From contig CALHVK010000115.1 of the NCBI GenBank assembly GCA_938039195.1, positions 1-64,000 of the forward strand: DNA of 64,000 nucleotides, given 5' to 3'. Origin of the DNA: an uncultured Carnobacteriaceae bacterium (GTDB taxonomy: Bacteria; Bacillota; Bacilli; Lactobacillales; Aerococcaceae). Position numbers and translations under genes: made by a program. Positions 22,132-31,185 of this stretch are shown here, piece by piece (within the stretch, counting starts at the first letter, position 1; every line of letters starts with the position of its first letter). Under the pieces are notes generated by a model. It saw nothing but the letters and a program-made list of their open reading frames with translations. It had not been told where the DNA came from and ran no database searches.

Positions 22132-22195
22132 CATTACCAAATATGGTAATGAATGATTCCAAAAAAAGAATTTCGTTTCATATTCGTTTCATATT
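22132..22195 (+). promoter_or_regulatory. Control region of vex1: inverted repeat and two tandem 11-bp repeats
   Basis: CATTACCA and TGGTAATG (22132-22151) form an inverted repeat with a four-base centre. Next, CGTTTCATATT occurs twice in tandem without a gap (22174-22184 and 22185-22195). A spacing of 11 bases, one turn of the helix, is the pattern used by OmpR/PhoB-type regulators, and VncR encoded in this locus is of that type. The second repeat ends 18 bases before a possible -10 (TACAGA, 22214-22219). Binding by VncR is inferred. Confidence 0.5.
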
Positions 22196-22243
22196 GGAAG
22201 TGCAAACTAATAGTACAGAATAGGAAAGGAAGTGGGAGAGCAC

Positions 22244-23527
22244 ATGGATTGGAAGAGGAGAGCGGGTGCGTATCTTGTGCGCAAGAAGATTCGTACCGGA
22301 ATATTATTTTTCATCATGATGCTAATTACAGCAGCCGTCTTGGCGGTACTCTCGATGCAGGAAAGTACAGGGAAGGTTCAAACGAAGCTATTAGAATTAT
22401 CCAATTCGGGATTTCAAATAGAATCGCTCTTACAAGATGGAAACATCGAACAAAAGAAATTGTCCCAAGTGGAACAAGTTGAGGGTGTGAAAGATGCGCA
22501 GTATGAATTTGATGGCATTGGTCAACTAGAAGACAGTAAAGCTGTTGAAAGAGAACAAGCGGTCCAACTCGATCAAGGGAATATGGGAGAACTGGTGGGT
22601 TATCATGGGATCACCTCCAGTGATCAGGAGCTAAATTTTGCTAGCGGAGCGCTCAGTCTTAAAGAAGGGCGTGCGTTAACGAAGGACGATTCTGGAAAAG
22701 TACTTGTTCATGAAGAGCTTGCAAAAGAAAACAATTGGACTGTAGGAAGCAAGGTTAAATTAAAGAACTTCCAAAATGGAGATGCCACTGTAAGCAGTAA
22801 AGAAGTTACAGTGGAAATCGTTGGGATTTTCAATGGGAAGTTATCGGAGCAATCGACAGGATTGACGAGTGACTTAACCGAAAATCGCATCTATATGGAT
22901 TACAAAACGAGTCAATCATTAATCGGAAAAGAGGAATCGAATGCCATTGTTCATCGTGCGATTTTTACGGTGAAAGACCCATCAGCATTAGAAGAAGTGA
23001 TTACAAAAGTAAAAGAACTTCCTCTCAAGTGGGATGAGATGCAACTTTCTAAAAATGAACAAGTATTTGAACAGGTAGCCTCTCCTATTCAAAACTTCAA
23101 ATCGCTTATGACATTGTTGACGAGCTCTGTATTTGTATTAGCAGTTATTGTTTTATTTTTAATTCTATTATTTACATTAAGAGAAAGAATTCATGAGTTT
23201 GGAATTTTGATGTCGGTCGGAATTTCAAGAAAAGAAATCATCGCGCAAATCTTATTAGAACTCTATACCGTTGCGGCAACGAGTTCGATTTTCGCTCTTA
23301 TGTTGGGGAGTTTTGTAGCAAAACAATTTTACACTGGTCTCTTATCTTCGGATGAGATTCCACTTCAAGTGAAATCATTATTTGAATCGAGCTTACCTGA
23401 ATGGAGCCTTGTGCAAGGGGCGCTAACGATTGGCGTCGTACTGATCATTATTGCATTAGCAGTGCTATTTAGTACGGCCGTTATCTTAATGAAGAAACCG
23501 AAGAAAATTTTAAGTCAAATGAACTAA
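22244..23527 (+). CDS. vex1: Vex1-like ABC transporter permease
   Basis: The 427-residue protein is a MacB/FtsX-type permease: an N-terminal membrane helix (about 20-40), a large extracellular domain of about 240 residues, and three C-terminal helices. With vex2 and vex3 it makes a heteromeric exporter. Gene order and protein lengths match the pneumococcal vex1-vex2-vex3-vncR-vncS locus. The ATG at 22244 was preferred over the GTG at 22232, because the latter would have almost no spacing to AAAGGA. The transported substrate is unknown. Confidence 0.82.
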   Translation: MDWKRRAGAYLVRKKIRTGILFFIMMLITAAVLAVLSMQESTGKVQTKLLELSNSGFQIESLLQDGNIEQKKLSQVEQVEGVKDAQYEFDGIGQLEDSKAVEREQAVQLDQGNMGELVGYHGITSSDQELNFASGALSLKEGRALTKDDSGKVLVHEELAKENNWTVGSKVKLKNFQNGDATVSSKEVTVEIVGIFNGKLSEQSTGLTSDLTENRIYMDYKTSQSLIGKEESNAIVHRAIFTVKDPSALEEVITKVKELPLKWDEMQLSKNEQVFEQVASPIQNFKSLMTLLTSSVFVLAVIVLFLILLFTLRERIHEFGILMSVGISRKEIIAQILLELYTVAATSSIFALMLGSFVAKQFYTGLLSSDEIPLQVKSLFESSLPEWSLVQGALTIGVVLIIIALAVLFSTAVILMKKPKKILSQMN

Positions 23528-23538
23528 GGAGTGTTTTT

Positions 23539-24183
23539 ATGTCAGTATTATCATTAGAAAATATTTATTATCGATACGAGGATTCTCAAAAATATGTATT
23601 GAATGATTTGAATGCTACTTTTGAAGAAGGAAAATTCTATGCTGTCGTTGGGAAATCAGGAGCAGGGAAATCGACTTTCTTATCGCTATTAGCAGGGTTA
23701 GATAGCCCGACGAAAGGAAAAGTGTGTTTCAATGGGCAAGATATCGCGCAAGGGTCCTACAGTGAACACCGTCGCGACCATATTTGCTTAGTGTTCCAAA
23801 ACTATAATTTAATCGATTATTTAACGCCGCTTGAAAATGTAAGACTCGTAAATGGAAAAGCAACCAAAGATATATTGTTGAAATTAGGATTAGGCGAAGA
23901 GTTAATTCATCGTAATGTATTGAAGCTATCAGGTGGGCAACAACAACGGGTTGCGATTGCTAGAGCACTTGTTTCAAAAGCGCCAATTATTTTAGCGGAT
24001 GAACCCACTGGAAACCTTGACGAAGGAACAGCCGCAGAAATTATCGATATCTTAAAAATGGCAGCACATGAAAGCGGAAAATGCGTCATCGTAGTGACTC
24101 ACAGCCCACAAGTAGCTGCTGCGAGTGATGAAGTGTTGGAATTAGAAGATGGAAAACTAAAGAAAGCAAGAGGGGTAAAATAA
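23539..24183 (+). CDS. vex2: Vex2-like ABC transporter ATP-binding protein
   Basis: The 214-residue protein is the ATPase of the Vex exporter. It has Walker A GKSGAGKST (about 38-46), the signature LSGGQQQR, Walker B ILADEPTGNLD and the switch histidine in VVTHSP. It belongs to the LolD/MacB family. It lies 11 bases after vex1 and its stop is directly followed by the vex3 ATG. Confidence 0.9.
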   Translation: MSVLSLENIYYRYEDSQKYVLNDLNATFEEGKFYAVVGKSGAGKSTFLSLLAGLDSPTKGKVCFNGQDIAQGSYSEHRRDHICLVFQNYNLIDYLTPLENVRLVNGKATKDILLKLGLGEELIHRNVLKLSGGQQQRVAIARALVSKAPIILADEPTGNLDEGTAAEIIDILKMAAHESGKCVIVVTHSPQVAAASDEVLELEDGKLKKARGVK

Positions 24184-25560
24184 ATGAATATCATACAAAA
24201 TGCTTGGGCATATGTCTCAAGAAAAAAATTTAAAACCTTCATTATTTTCTTTATTTTATTTAGTATGGCAACGGTGGCTCTAAGTAGTTTAGCCGTAAAA
24301 CATGCAACGGATACCGCTGCAAAAGAAACGTTTAAGTCGATTAATTCTTCGTTCTCGATGCAAATTGACCGCAGACATAATCAAGGGACTGCTCGTGGGG
24401 GTGGAAACTTAAAAGGAAAAGATATTCAAGCGATTGAAGGAATTGAAGGGGTTCAAAAGGCAGTTAAACGAATGGAAGTCGTAGCGGACCTCGTGGATCA
24501 AGAATTGATTCCAGCAAAAGGAGTTCGTCTTGACGCAACTCGCCAACAACGTTTCGGGAAAGCCGCTCAGGTAACAGGAATTAATGATTCCAGCATGGAC
24601 GAACGATTTGCCGCACAAACCTTCACACTAACAGAAGGTCGCCATATTAAGGATGACGATACCAATGTGGCATTAGTGCACGAAGACTTTGCTAAGAAAA
24701 ATAATTTAAAAGTTGGCGATAAGTTTAAGTTGAAATCGAATATTTATGATGCAGATAATGAAAAGCAAGCCAATAACCAAACCGAAGTGACGATTGTTGG
24801 ATTGTTTGGTGGGAAGAATAAAGGTGGAGTAACAGCGCCACAAGAATTATATGAGAACACCATTTTAACGGACTTGAAGACAAGTGCTTTAATGTATGGT
24901 TATACAGATGCGGATGCAATTTATTTAGATGCTACTTTCCTTGTTGGTGGTCAATACGACATCGATAAGGTGATGGAACAAGCGAAGAAATTAGGGATTA
25001 ACTGGAAGGCGTATACGCTCATTAAGAGTAGCCAAAACTACCCAACACTTCAAAAATCAATTAATCTAGTATATGGATTAACAGACAAACTATTCCTTGG
25101 AAGTCTGATTTTCTCTGCGATTATTTTAGTGCTCATTCTCTTCTTATGGACAAACAGCCGCAGAAGAGAAATCGGTGTCCGTCTAGCGCTTGGAATGACG
25201 AACAAAACGATTATTGCACAAATGCTGTGCGAAGTAGGAATGGTCAGCATTGCCAGCTTTATCGCTGCGATTCTAGCAGGGGGACCTGTCAGCGAATGGG
25301 TTGGAAAACTCATTTTAGGCCAAGTCAATAGTAGTCTTGGAACTCAACTGGCAAACGAAGCTAAATCAGCCAACCTTGGTGGTGGAGCAGCAGTGGATGG
25401 TTTCAATAAGACATTGACAGAATTATCGGTAACAGTATCCAATATGGACAAAGCAACGGTTGTTGGACTTGGACTTGTAGTCATTGTTATTGCAGTTCTT
25501 CTAGGAAGCGTGTTTATTTTACAAAAATCTCCGAAGAGTTTATTACAAGATACAGAATAA
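24184..25560 (+). CDS. vex3: Vex3-like ABC transporter permease
   Basis: The 458-residue permease has one N-terminal helix (about 15-37), a large outside domain and three C-terminal helices. Segments such as NSSFSMQIDRR, the NQGTARGGGN run, LIKSSQNYPTL and NLGGGAAVDGFNKTL resemble pneumococcal Vex3 as I know that family. In the pneumococcus the Vex proteins were linked to vancomycin tolerance and, with VncRS, to the response to lincomycin and serum; the role here is inferred only. Confidence 0.88.
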   Translation: MNIIQNAWAYVSRKKFKTFIIFFILFSMATVALSSLAVKHATDTAAKETFKSINSSFSMQIDRRHNQGTARGGGNLKGKDIQAIEGIEGVQKAVKRMEVVADLVDQELIPAKGVRLDATRQQRFGKAAQVTGINDSSMDERFAAQTFTLTEGRHIKDDDTNVALVHEDFAKKNNLKVGDKFKLKSNIYDADNEKQANNQTEVTIVGLFGGKNKGGVTAPQELYENTILTDLKTSALMYGYTDADAIYLDATFLVGGQYDIDKVMEQAKKLGINWKAYTLIKSSQNYPTLQKSINLVYGLTDKLFLGSLIFSAIILVLILFLWTNSRRREIGVRLALGMTNKTIIAQMLCEVGMVSIASFIAAILAGGPVSEWVGKLILGQVNSSLGTQLANEAKSANLGGGAAVDGFNKTLTELSVTVSNMDKATVVGLGLVVIVIAVLLGSVFILQKSPKSLLQDTE

Positions 25561-25594
25561 AAATGCTTAGGGCCTAGTCTCATAGCGAATAGAT

Positions 25595-25603
25595 TGATAT
25601 AAT
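25595..25603 (+). promoter_or_regulatory. Extended -10 promoter for vncR-vncS
   Basis: TGATATAAT is a perfect extended -10 element (TGnTATAAT), 19 bases before the TTG start at 25623 and 34 bases after the vex3 stop. It allows the two-component genes to be transcribed apart from vex123. Confidence 0.65.
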
Positions 25604-25622
25604 AGTAAAAGAGGTGATGGTT

Positions 25623-26273
25623 TTGAATTTGCTAATCGTAGAAGATGAGGCAGCGATTCGCGAAGGCGTTCGAGAATACTTATCAGAGCAAGGCTTTCAT
25701 GTATTTACAGCAGAAGACGGTGTCGTTGCTCTTGAAGTCTTTCAAAAAGAATCGATTGATTTAATCTTACTAGACATTATGATGCCGCGTAAGAATGGCT
25801 TTGAAGTGTTAGAAGAGGTGCGTAAAACTAGTAAAGTTCCTATTCTAATGCTGACAGCACTTCATGACGAAGAGACACAAGTGAGAACCTTTGAGTTACT
25901 CGTTGATGGATTTATTCAAAAACCTTTTTCCCTCGTCGTCTTGCATAAGCAGATTGAAGCCGTATTGAAACGTTATTACGGAGAAATGAATGTTTGGAAT
26001 TACAATACAACGAGCGTGAACTTTACAAGTTTTGAAGCAAGAGTGGACGGACAAATTGTGGATGTGACGGCTAAGGAACTTGCAGTTTTGAAGTTACTCG
26101 TAGAACATCAAGGCCAAGTGTTGAGTCGCTCTCAAATATTGGATCACGTGTGGGCAGCCCATGAAGATCCACCTTTTGACCGTGTTGTGGATGTGTATAT
26201 CAAACAATTACGAAAAAAATTATTGTTGGATTGTATCGTGACCGTTAAAAATGTCGGATATAAGTTGGAGTAA
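25623..26273 (+). CDS. vncR: VncR-like response regulator, OmpR family
   Basis: The 216-residue protein has a receiver domain (about 1-115) with the phosphoacceptor Asp51 in LLDIMMP and Lys100 in IQKPFS, followed by a winged-helix DNA-binding domain (about 125-216). I chose TTG at 25623 because AGAGGTGAT ends five bases before it and the protein then begins MNLLIVEDE, as is normal in the family; the GTG/ATG codons at 25614 and 25617 lie inside that ribosome binding site. It probably controls vex123. Confidence 0.88.
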   Translation: MNLLIVEDEAAIREGVREYLSEQGFHVFTAEDGVVALEVFQKESIDLILLDIMMPRKNGFEVLEEVRKTSKVPILMLTALHDEETQVRTFELLVDGFIQKPFSLVVLHKQIEAVLKRYYGEMNVWNYNTTSVNFTSFEARVDGQIVDVTAKELAVLKLLVEHQGQVLSRSQILDHVWAAHEDPPFDRVVDVYIKQLRKKLLLDCIVTVKNVGYKLE

Positions 26274-26275
26274 AA

Positions 26276-27607
26276 ATGAGAAAATTAAAACTGTTTCCCA
26301 AGATTTTTATTTATACGTTGAGTATTTTAGGTACGCTTGTGGTGATTGCGCATCTGTTTTTATACTTTGCATTTCCGCACTTTTATTTGCAAGAACGTCA
26401 GCAAGAACTAAGTCGTAAAGCAGATATTTTAGTGGAAAGTTTATCGCAAGTGGATGAACAAGGTGCGGCCTCTGCCTTGCAGGTATATGCTAAAAATGAG
26501 GGGATTACAGCTTATTTAAAGAAAGAATCGACGGGTGAAAATTTACAGCTTGGGACCGAATTGCCGATTGATGAAAATAGTAGTCAAAACTCGGTCATTA
26601 TCGAAGATCGCCAAGTGACCACTAAAGATGGCAAGCAGATGCAACTGCAAGTGGTTACGACAACAGAGTCTGTAAAACAGGCCACAAAAGTAACCTTCAG
26701 CTATCTGCCATTATCGCTTGCGATATCGATAGTTACAGCAGTGATTTTCTCGTATATTTACGCTAGGAAATTATCAAAACCGTTGATGCAAATGTCTAGA
26801 GTCACTCAGAAAATGATGGAATTGGATAGAGATGCGCGTTTTGTGAATCCAAGATCCGATGAAATTGGACAAATGGAAACGCAAATCAATGAGTTGTACG
26901 AACATTTATTGTCCGTGATTGATGAACTAGAAGAGAAGAACCAAAAGATGATTCAACTTGAAAAAACAAAGGTGAATTTCCTACGGAGTGCTTCTCACGA
27001 ACTTAAAACGCCGTTAGCGAGTCTTCGTATTTTATTAGAGAATATGAGTCTTAATGTCGGTAAATATAAGGACCGTGATACTTATTTAGCAGAATCCATA
27101 GGAAAAGTGGACCAAATGTCTGACTTGGTCCAAGAGATTCTAGAGCTTTCTAAATTGCAAGAAGAAACCTTGACGAAAGAACCCATTGCATTAGAAAAGG
27201 TTCTACCTGAGTGGAATAAAGAGTTTCAATTATTGTCTCAAGAAAAGGGGCTAAAGATTCAAACAGCATTAGAACCTCTAACGATTGAGGCGAATCCAAT
27301 CGCATTTCGAAATGTGTGGAATAATCTTTTGATGAATGCGATTAAACATTCAACGAGAGAAGGAGTCATTCAAATTCAATTAGCCGACCAAGTGTTGACG
27401 ATTGAAAATCCATGTTTGCCTCTAACGAAAGAGCAAATAGAGACAGCCTTCTCCTTATTGCCTTCCTCTAAAGGAACGACCGGTGGAGGAAATGGAGTGG
27501 GACTCTACAGCGTAGACCAACTACTTAAACGAGAAGGCATTTCACATCGCTTCTTTGCAACAGAGGACGGAATGTGCTTTGAAATGGATTTAAAAACAAT
27601 ATCGTAA
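26276..27607 (+). CDS. vncS: VncS-like sensor histidine kinase
   Basis: The 443-residue membrane kinase has two membrane helices (about 10-32 and 143-163) that enclose a short extracellular domain of about 110 residues, a HAMP linker (about 165-215), the phosphoacceptor His241 in SASHELKTPLA, and an HATPase domain with N box NNLLMNAIKH and G box GNGVGLYS. It starts two bases after the vncR stop. The stimulus is not known. Confidence 0.88.
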   Translation: MRKLKLFPKIFIYTLSILGTLVVIAHLFLYFAFPHFYLQERQQELSRKADILVESLSQVDEQGAASALQVYAKNEGITAYLKKESTGENLQLGTELPIDENSSQNSVIIEDRQVTTKDGKQMQLQVVTTTESVKQATKVTFSYLPLSLAISIVTAVIFSYIYARKLSKPLMQMSRVTQKMMELDRDARFVNPRSDEIGQMETQINELYEHLLSVIDELEEKNQKMIQLEKTKVNFLRSASHELKTPLASLRILLENMSLNVGKYKDRDTYLAESIGKVDQMSDLVQEILELSKLQEETLTKEPIALEKVLPEWNKEFQLLSQEKGLKIQTALEPLTIEANPIAFRNVWNNLLMNAIKHSTREGVIQIQLADQVLTIENPCLPLTKEQIETAFSLLPSSKGTTGGGNGVGLYSVDQLLKREGISHRFFATEDGMCFEMDLKTIS

Positions 27608-27612
27608 GAATG

Positions 27613-27648
27613 AACGAGTTACCGAAAGTGGTAACTCGTTTTTTTATT
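27613..27648 (+). terminator. Terminator of the vex-vncRS locus
   Basis: An 11-bp perfect stem (27613-27623 with 27630-27640) with loop GAAAGT is followed by TTTTTTTATTT. It lies five bases after the vncS stop. Confidence 0.9.
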
Positions 27649-27725
27649 TGGGAGCGATTCGCTACTTTTGGACGAGATTCCAATAATTAAAAGAAAAAAA
27701 TAGAGAAATTAGCAAAAAAAATCAC

Positions 27726-27762
27726 AAAAAACGCTTACATTTAAAGCGTTTTCGTGTATAAT
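27726..27762 (+). promoter_or_regulatory. pckA promoter overlapped by two cre-like sites
   Basis: The promoter pair is CTTACA (27734-27739) and TATAAT (27757-27762) with a 17-base spacer. A cre-like sequence on the minus strand (27726-27739, TGTAAGCGTTTTTT) covers the -35, and a second one (27741-27754, TTAAAGCGTTTTCG) fills the spacer. Both keep the AAnCGnT core bound by CcpA. Sites in these places would repress, as expected for a gene of gluconeogenesis type. Confidence 0.6.
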
Positions 27763-27797
27763 TAAGTTATCAATAAAAAGATAGGAAGGTTGATATT

Positions 27798-29447
27798 ATG
27801 GCAACAATTGATCGTTTCGCTACAGACACTATACGCAAGAGCAATCCGCATCTTTCGCAATTGAAGGCAACTATTGAACCAGCTTTTTATTCGAACAATG
27901 CGACTGAAATTCCGACTCTGGCAGAGGCGTATGAATTAGCGTCACAAGCACCTAATACAACAGTGTTAGATGCGTTCGTTGCAAACGCAAAGGATTTAGG
28001 ATTACCGGAGGATGCACATATTCTTACGGTGGTTGATGGGAGCGTTGTAGGACGTACTGCAAAAGCTCGTCGAATTTTGGGTAATAATCCAGCAGAAGAT
28101 GCTAAGATTATTCCGATTATTCGTGAAGAGATTTATAACAGTTCGTTCAGACCGTTTATTAAGGGTACAGCCGTTGTAGGTCTTGATGAAGACTTCATGG
28201 TGAAGGCACATATCACAATGCCTAAAGAACACATTAACAACTTGTACTCATGGTTATTGAACTTCCAAATTTTCAATGACCAATATAAGAGACGTTATGA
28301 TGCGTCTAAACAATATGACGAAAATGATATTTTCATTTTCTTCGACCCAACTTGGAGACATCCTGATTACCCAGATGGATTAGCATTCTTTGATACAAAA
28401 CATAACTGTGCTGCAATTTTAGGAATGAGTTATTTTGGGGAAATCAAAAAAGGAACGTTAACATTAGCATGGGCAACTGCCGCTCGTAACAACTACGTTT
28501 CTTGCCACGGTGGTTTGAAGATTTTCCGTAAAGAAGGCGCTTCTTACGTTGCAAGCTTCTTCGGATTATCTGGATCAGGTAAGTCTACATTAACACACGC
28601 AAAACATGACGATAAATACGACATTGAAGTATTACACGACGATGCATTTGTGATTTCGGTAGAAGATGGTTCATCTGTAGCTTTGGAACCTTCTTACTTC
28701 GACAAAACAAATGACTATCCAGCAGGTCACAGAGAACAAGATTACTTCGTAACGGTTCAAAACTGTGGTGTGACTCTGGATGAAAACGGCCGTAAAGTAT
28801 TAGTAACAGAAGATATTCGTAACGGTAACGGACGTACGGTTAAATCTCGTTATTCTACACCAAACCGTGTTGATAAGATTTCAGAACCAATTCAATCTAT
28901 TTTCTGGATCATGAAAGATGATGCACTACCACCATTAGTGAAAATCACAGATCCACGTTTGGCATCTATTTTAGGATGTACATTAATGACAAAACGTTCT
29001 AATGCTGAAAATACAGGAGCTGGGGCAAACTTAGATGCGCTTGTTATCGAACCATACGCAAACCCATTCCGTGTATATCCATTAGTAGAAGACTACGATA
29101 AATTCAAAGCATTATTTGATAAAGGTGTAGATTGCTACATCATCAATACAGGAGATTTCTTAGGTAAGAAAGTTACAAAAGAAGTTTCCCTTGGTGTCAT
29201 TGAAACAGTAGTAGATGGTAAAGCAAACTTCGATTTATTCGGTGGCCTTCCAGGAATGGAATACTTACCAGTTGAAGGATATGAAGTGCCTGAAATGAAC
29301 GGCGATTACGCTGCGTTAATTCGTGACCGTATGCAATTCCGTCTAGACTACTTGAAAGCATTTAATGATGCAAATCCAGAACATCCAATTCCAACAGATG
29401 CACTAGAAAGCATTAAGACAATCGAACGCTTTATCGACGTCTTATAA
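27798..29447 (+). CDS. pckA: Phosphoenolpyruvate carboxykinase (ATP)
   Basis: It interconverts oxaloacetate + ATP and phosphoenolpyruvate + CO2 + ADP. The 549-residue protein has the kinase-type P-loop GLSGSGKSTL, the metal-binding HDDAF segment after it, and the EDIRNGNGR segment near the C-terminal half. A ribosome binding site AGGAAGG lies upstream. It is 15-18 bases before oadA, so the enzyme is probably made together with the oxaloacetate decarboxylase that acts on the same substrate. cre-like sites overlap the promoter. Confidence 0.95.
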   Translation: MATIDRFATDTIRKSNPHLSQLKATIEPAFYSNNATEIPTLAEAYELASQAPNTTVLDAFVANAKDLGLPEDAHILTVVDGSVVGRTAKARRILGNNPAEDAKIIPIIREEIYNSSFRPFIKGTAVVGLDEDFMVKAHITMPKEHINNLYSWLLNFQIFNDQYKRRYDASKQYDENDIFIFFDPTWRHPDYPDGLAFFDTKHNCAAILGMSYFGEIKKGTLTLAWATAARNNYVSCHGGLKIFRKEGASYVASFFGLSGSGKSTLTHAKHDDKYDIEVLHDDAFVISVEDGSSVALEPSYFDKTNDYPAGHREQDYFVTVQNCGVTLDENGRKVLVTEDIRNGNGRTVKSRYSTPNRVDKISEPIQSIFWIMKDDALPPLVKITDPRLASILGCTLMTKRSNAENTGAGANLDALVIEPYANPFRVYPLVEDYDKFKALFDKGVDCYIINTGDFLGKKVTKEVSLGVIETVVDGKANFDLFGGLPGMEYLPVEGYEVPEMNGDYAALIRDRMQFRLDYLKAFNDANPEHPIPTDALESIKTIERFIDVL

Positions 29448-29465
29448 TGGAAGGAGTGTTCAGTG

Positions 29466-30857
29466 ATGACTAGAAAAATAGGAATTACAGATACAATCTT
29501 ACGGGATGCCCATCAATCTTTGATGGCAACCCGTATGCGAATTGAAGATATGCTTCCAGTTTTAGATCAACTTGATGAAGCAGGATTTGCTTCTTTGGAA
29601 TGTTGGGGTGGAGCAACGTTTGACTCATGTATTCGTTTCTTAGATGAAGATCCATGGGACAGACTTCGTACCTTGAAAAAACATTTAAAGAAAACACCGC
29701 TACAAATGTTATTACGCGGACAAAATATTTTAGGATATCGTCACTATGCTGATGATGTTGTCGAAAAATTTGTCGAAAAATCAGCAGAAAACGGAATCGA
29801 TATTTTCAGAATTTTCGATGCGTTGAATGATGTTCGTAACTTAGAAGCTTCACTAAACGCAGTGAAGAAAACAGGCAAAGAAGCGCAAATGACCATCTGC
29901 TATACGATTAGTGATGCGCATACTATCGACTATTACAAAGAACTAGCAGCAAAAATGCAAGAAATGGGTGCCGATTCTATCTGTGTGAAAGACATGGCCG
30001 GCATTTTGACACCAGCTAGAGGGATCGAGCTTGTTCGTGCATTAAAAGAAGTGATTACAGTGCCAATTGTTGTGCACACACACTGCACAAGCGGTATTGC
30101 GCAACTAACGTATCAAGCAGTCATTGAGGCCGGTGCAGACTGCATCGACACAGCACTTTCACCACTTAGTGAAGGTACAAGTCAACCACCTACGGAATCA
30201 TTAGTCATCGCACTTCGCGAATTAGGCTATGATATTACTGTCGATTTGGCAAAATTAGAACCAATTGCAGACCACTTCCGAGAAATTAAAGATAAATACA
30301 TTAAAGATGGAACATTAAATCCAAAAATGTTAACACCAGATCCACGTGCACTTTTATATCAAGTGCCTGGTGGAATGTTATCAAATATGTATTCTCAATT
30401 AACGCAAGCAGGCGCAACTGATAAATACGAAGAAGTATTAAAAGAAGTACCTAAGGTAAGAGCAGATCTTGGATATCCACCACTCGTTACTCCAATGAGT
30501 CAAATGGTGGGAACACAAGCAACGATGAACGTTCTTACAGGTCAACGCTACAAAGTGGTTTCTAATGAAGTGAAAGCTTACTTACTTGGTTCGTATGGTC
30601 AATCACCAGTACCAATTCAAGAAAGCTTTAGAAGAAGCATCATTGGTGACCAAGAAGTCATCAGCGATCGACCAGCAAACCACTTGCCACCTGAATTCGA
30701 AACACTCAAAGCAGAACTTGGAGATTTAGCAAGAAGTGACGAAGATGTCTTAACTTACGCACTCTTCCCTAAAGTCGGTAAAGAATTCTTGCTCAAGAAG
30801 AATGGACAATGGCAAAAACCATCTGAAATCGTGAAGATTTTTGCGACTGTAAAGTGA
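29466..30857 (+). CDS. oadA: Oxaloacetate decarboxylase alpha subunit, carboxyltransferase domain
   Basis: It moves the carboxyl group of oxaloacetate to biotin, releasing pyruvate. The protein of about 463 residues has the TIM-barrel motif TDTILRDAHQSL, the metal and catalytic residues around KDMAGILTP and VHTHCTSG, and the conserved carboxylase C-terminal domain. The biotin domain found at the end of many OadA proteins is absent; biotin is carried by the separate 124-residue protein at 31186. AAGGAG precedes; the GTG at 29463 is an alternative start. Confidence 0.92.
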   Translation: MTRKIGITDTILRDAHQSLMATRMRIEDMLPVLDQLDEAGFASLECWGGATFDSCIRFLDEDPWDRLRTLKKHLKKTPLQMLLRGQNILGYRHYADDVVEKFVEKSAENGIDIFRIFDALNDVRNLEASLNAVKKTGKEAQMTICYTISDAHTIDYYKELAAKMQEMGADSICVKDMAGILTPARGIELVRALKEVITVPIVVHTHCTSGIAQLTYQAVIEAGADCIDTALSPLSEGTSQPPTESLVIALRELGYDITVDLAKLEPIADHFREIKDKYIKDGTLNPKMLTPDPRALLYQVPGGMLSNMYSQLTQAGATDKYEEVLKEVPKVRADLGYPPLVTPMSQMVGTQATMNVLTGQRYKVVSNEVKAYLLGSYGQSPVPIQESFRRSIIGDQEVISDRPANHLPPEFETLKAELGDLARSDEDVLTYALFPKVGKEFLLKKNGQWQKPSEIVKIFATVK

Positions 30858-30867
30858 GGAGAGAGTT

Positions 30868-31185
30868 ATGCACTTAAGTTTATTAGAAATCCTATGGATC
30901 ACAATCGTTTCAATGGGAATTGTGTTTGTGATGTTGACGATTCTAATGTTTCTCATGCAAGGAAGCTCTAAAGTTATCCAAATGTTGGAAGCAAAGAGTC
31001 ATCCCACTGCTGGAGTTGTAGGCAAACCCGTTGAGATGAAGCCTGAAATTCCAACAAATGATGGAACACTATTTGAAACGAATAAACTTGCTCGAGTTGC
31101 CGCACTGGTCGCTTTAACAAAAGCGAGTGCGGATGTTCCGGACAAGCACTTTGAAATTGTATCGATTGAAAAGAAGGTGGACTAA
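30868..31185 (+). CDS. Oxaloacetate decarboxylase gamma-type small subunit (OadG family)
   Basis: The 105-residue protein has one N-terminal membrane helix (about 8-30) and a charged cytoplasmic tail. In sodium-pumping decarboxylases the gamma subunit anchors and assembles the alpha and beta subunits. It lies between the carboxyltransferase and the biotin protein genes; its stop is directly followed by the ATG of the next gene. Confidence 0.75.
   Translation: MHLSLLEILWITIVSMGIVFVMLTILMFLMQGSSKVIQMLEAKSHPTAGVVGKPVEMKPEIPTNDGTLFETNKLARVAALVALTKASADVPDKHFEIVSIEKKVD

Noticed and set aside
22174..22195. Tandem repeat as a CRISPR fragment
   Set aside because: Two 11-base copies without spacers cannot be a CRISPR array; a regulator site fits better.
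25561..25622. Pep27-like peptide gene upstream of vncR
   Set aside because: The only ATG in the gap meets a stop after four codons.
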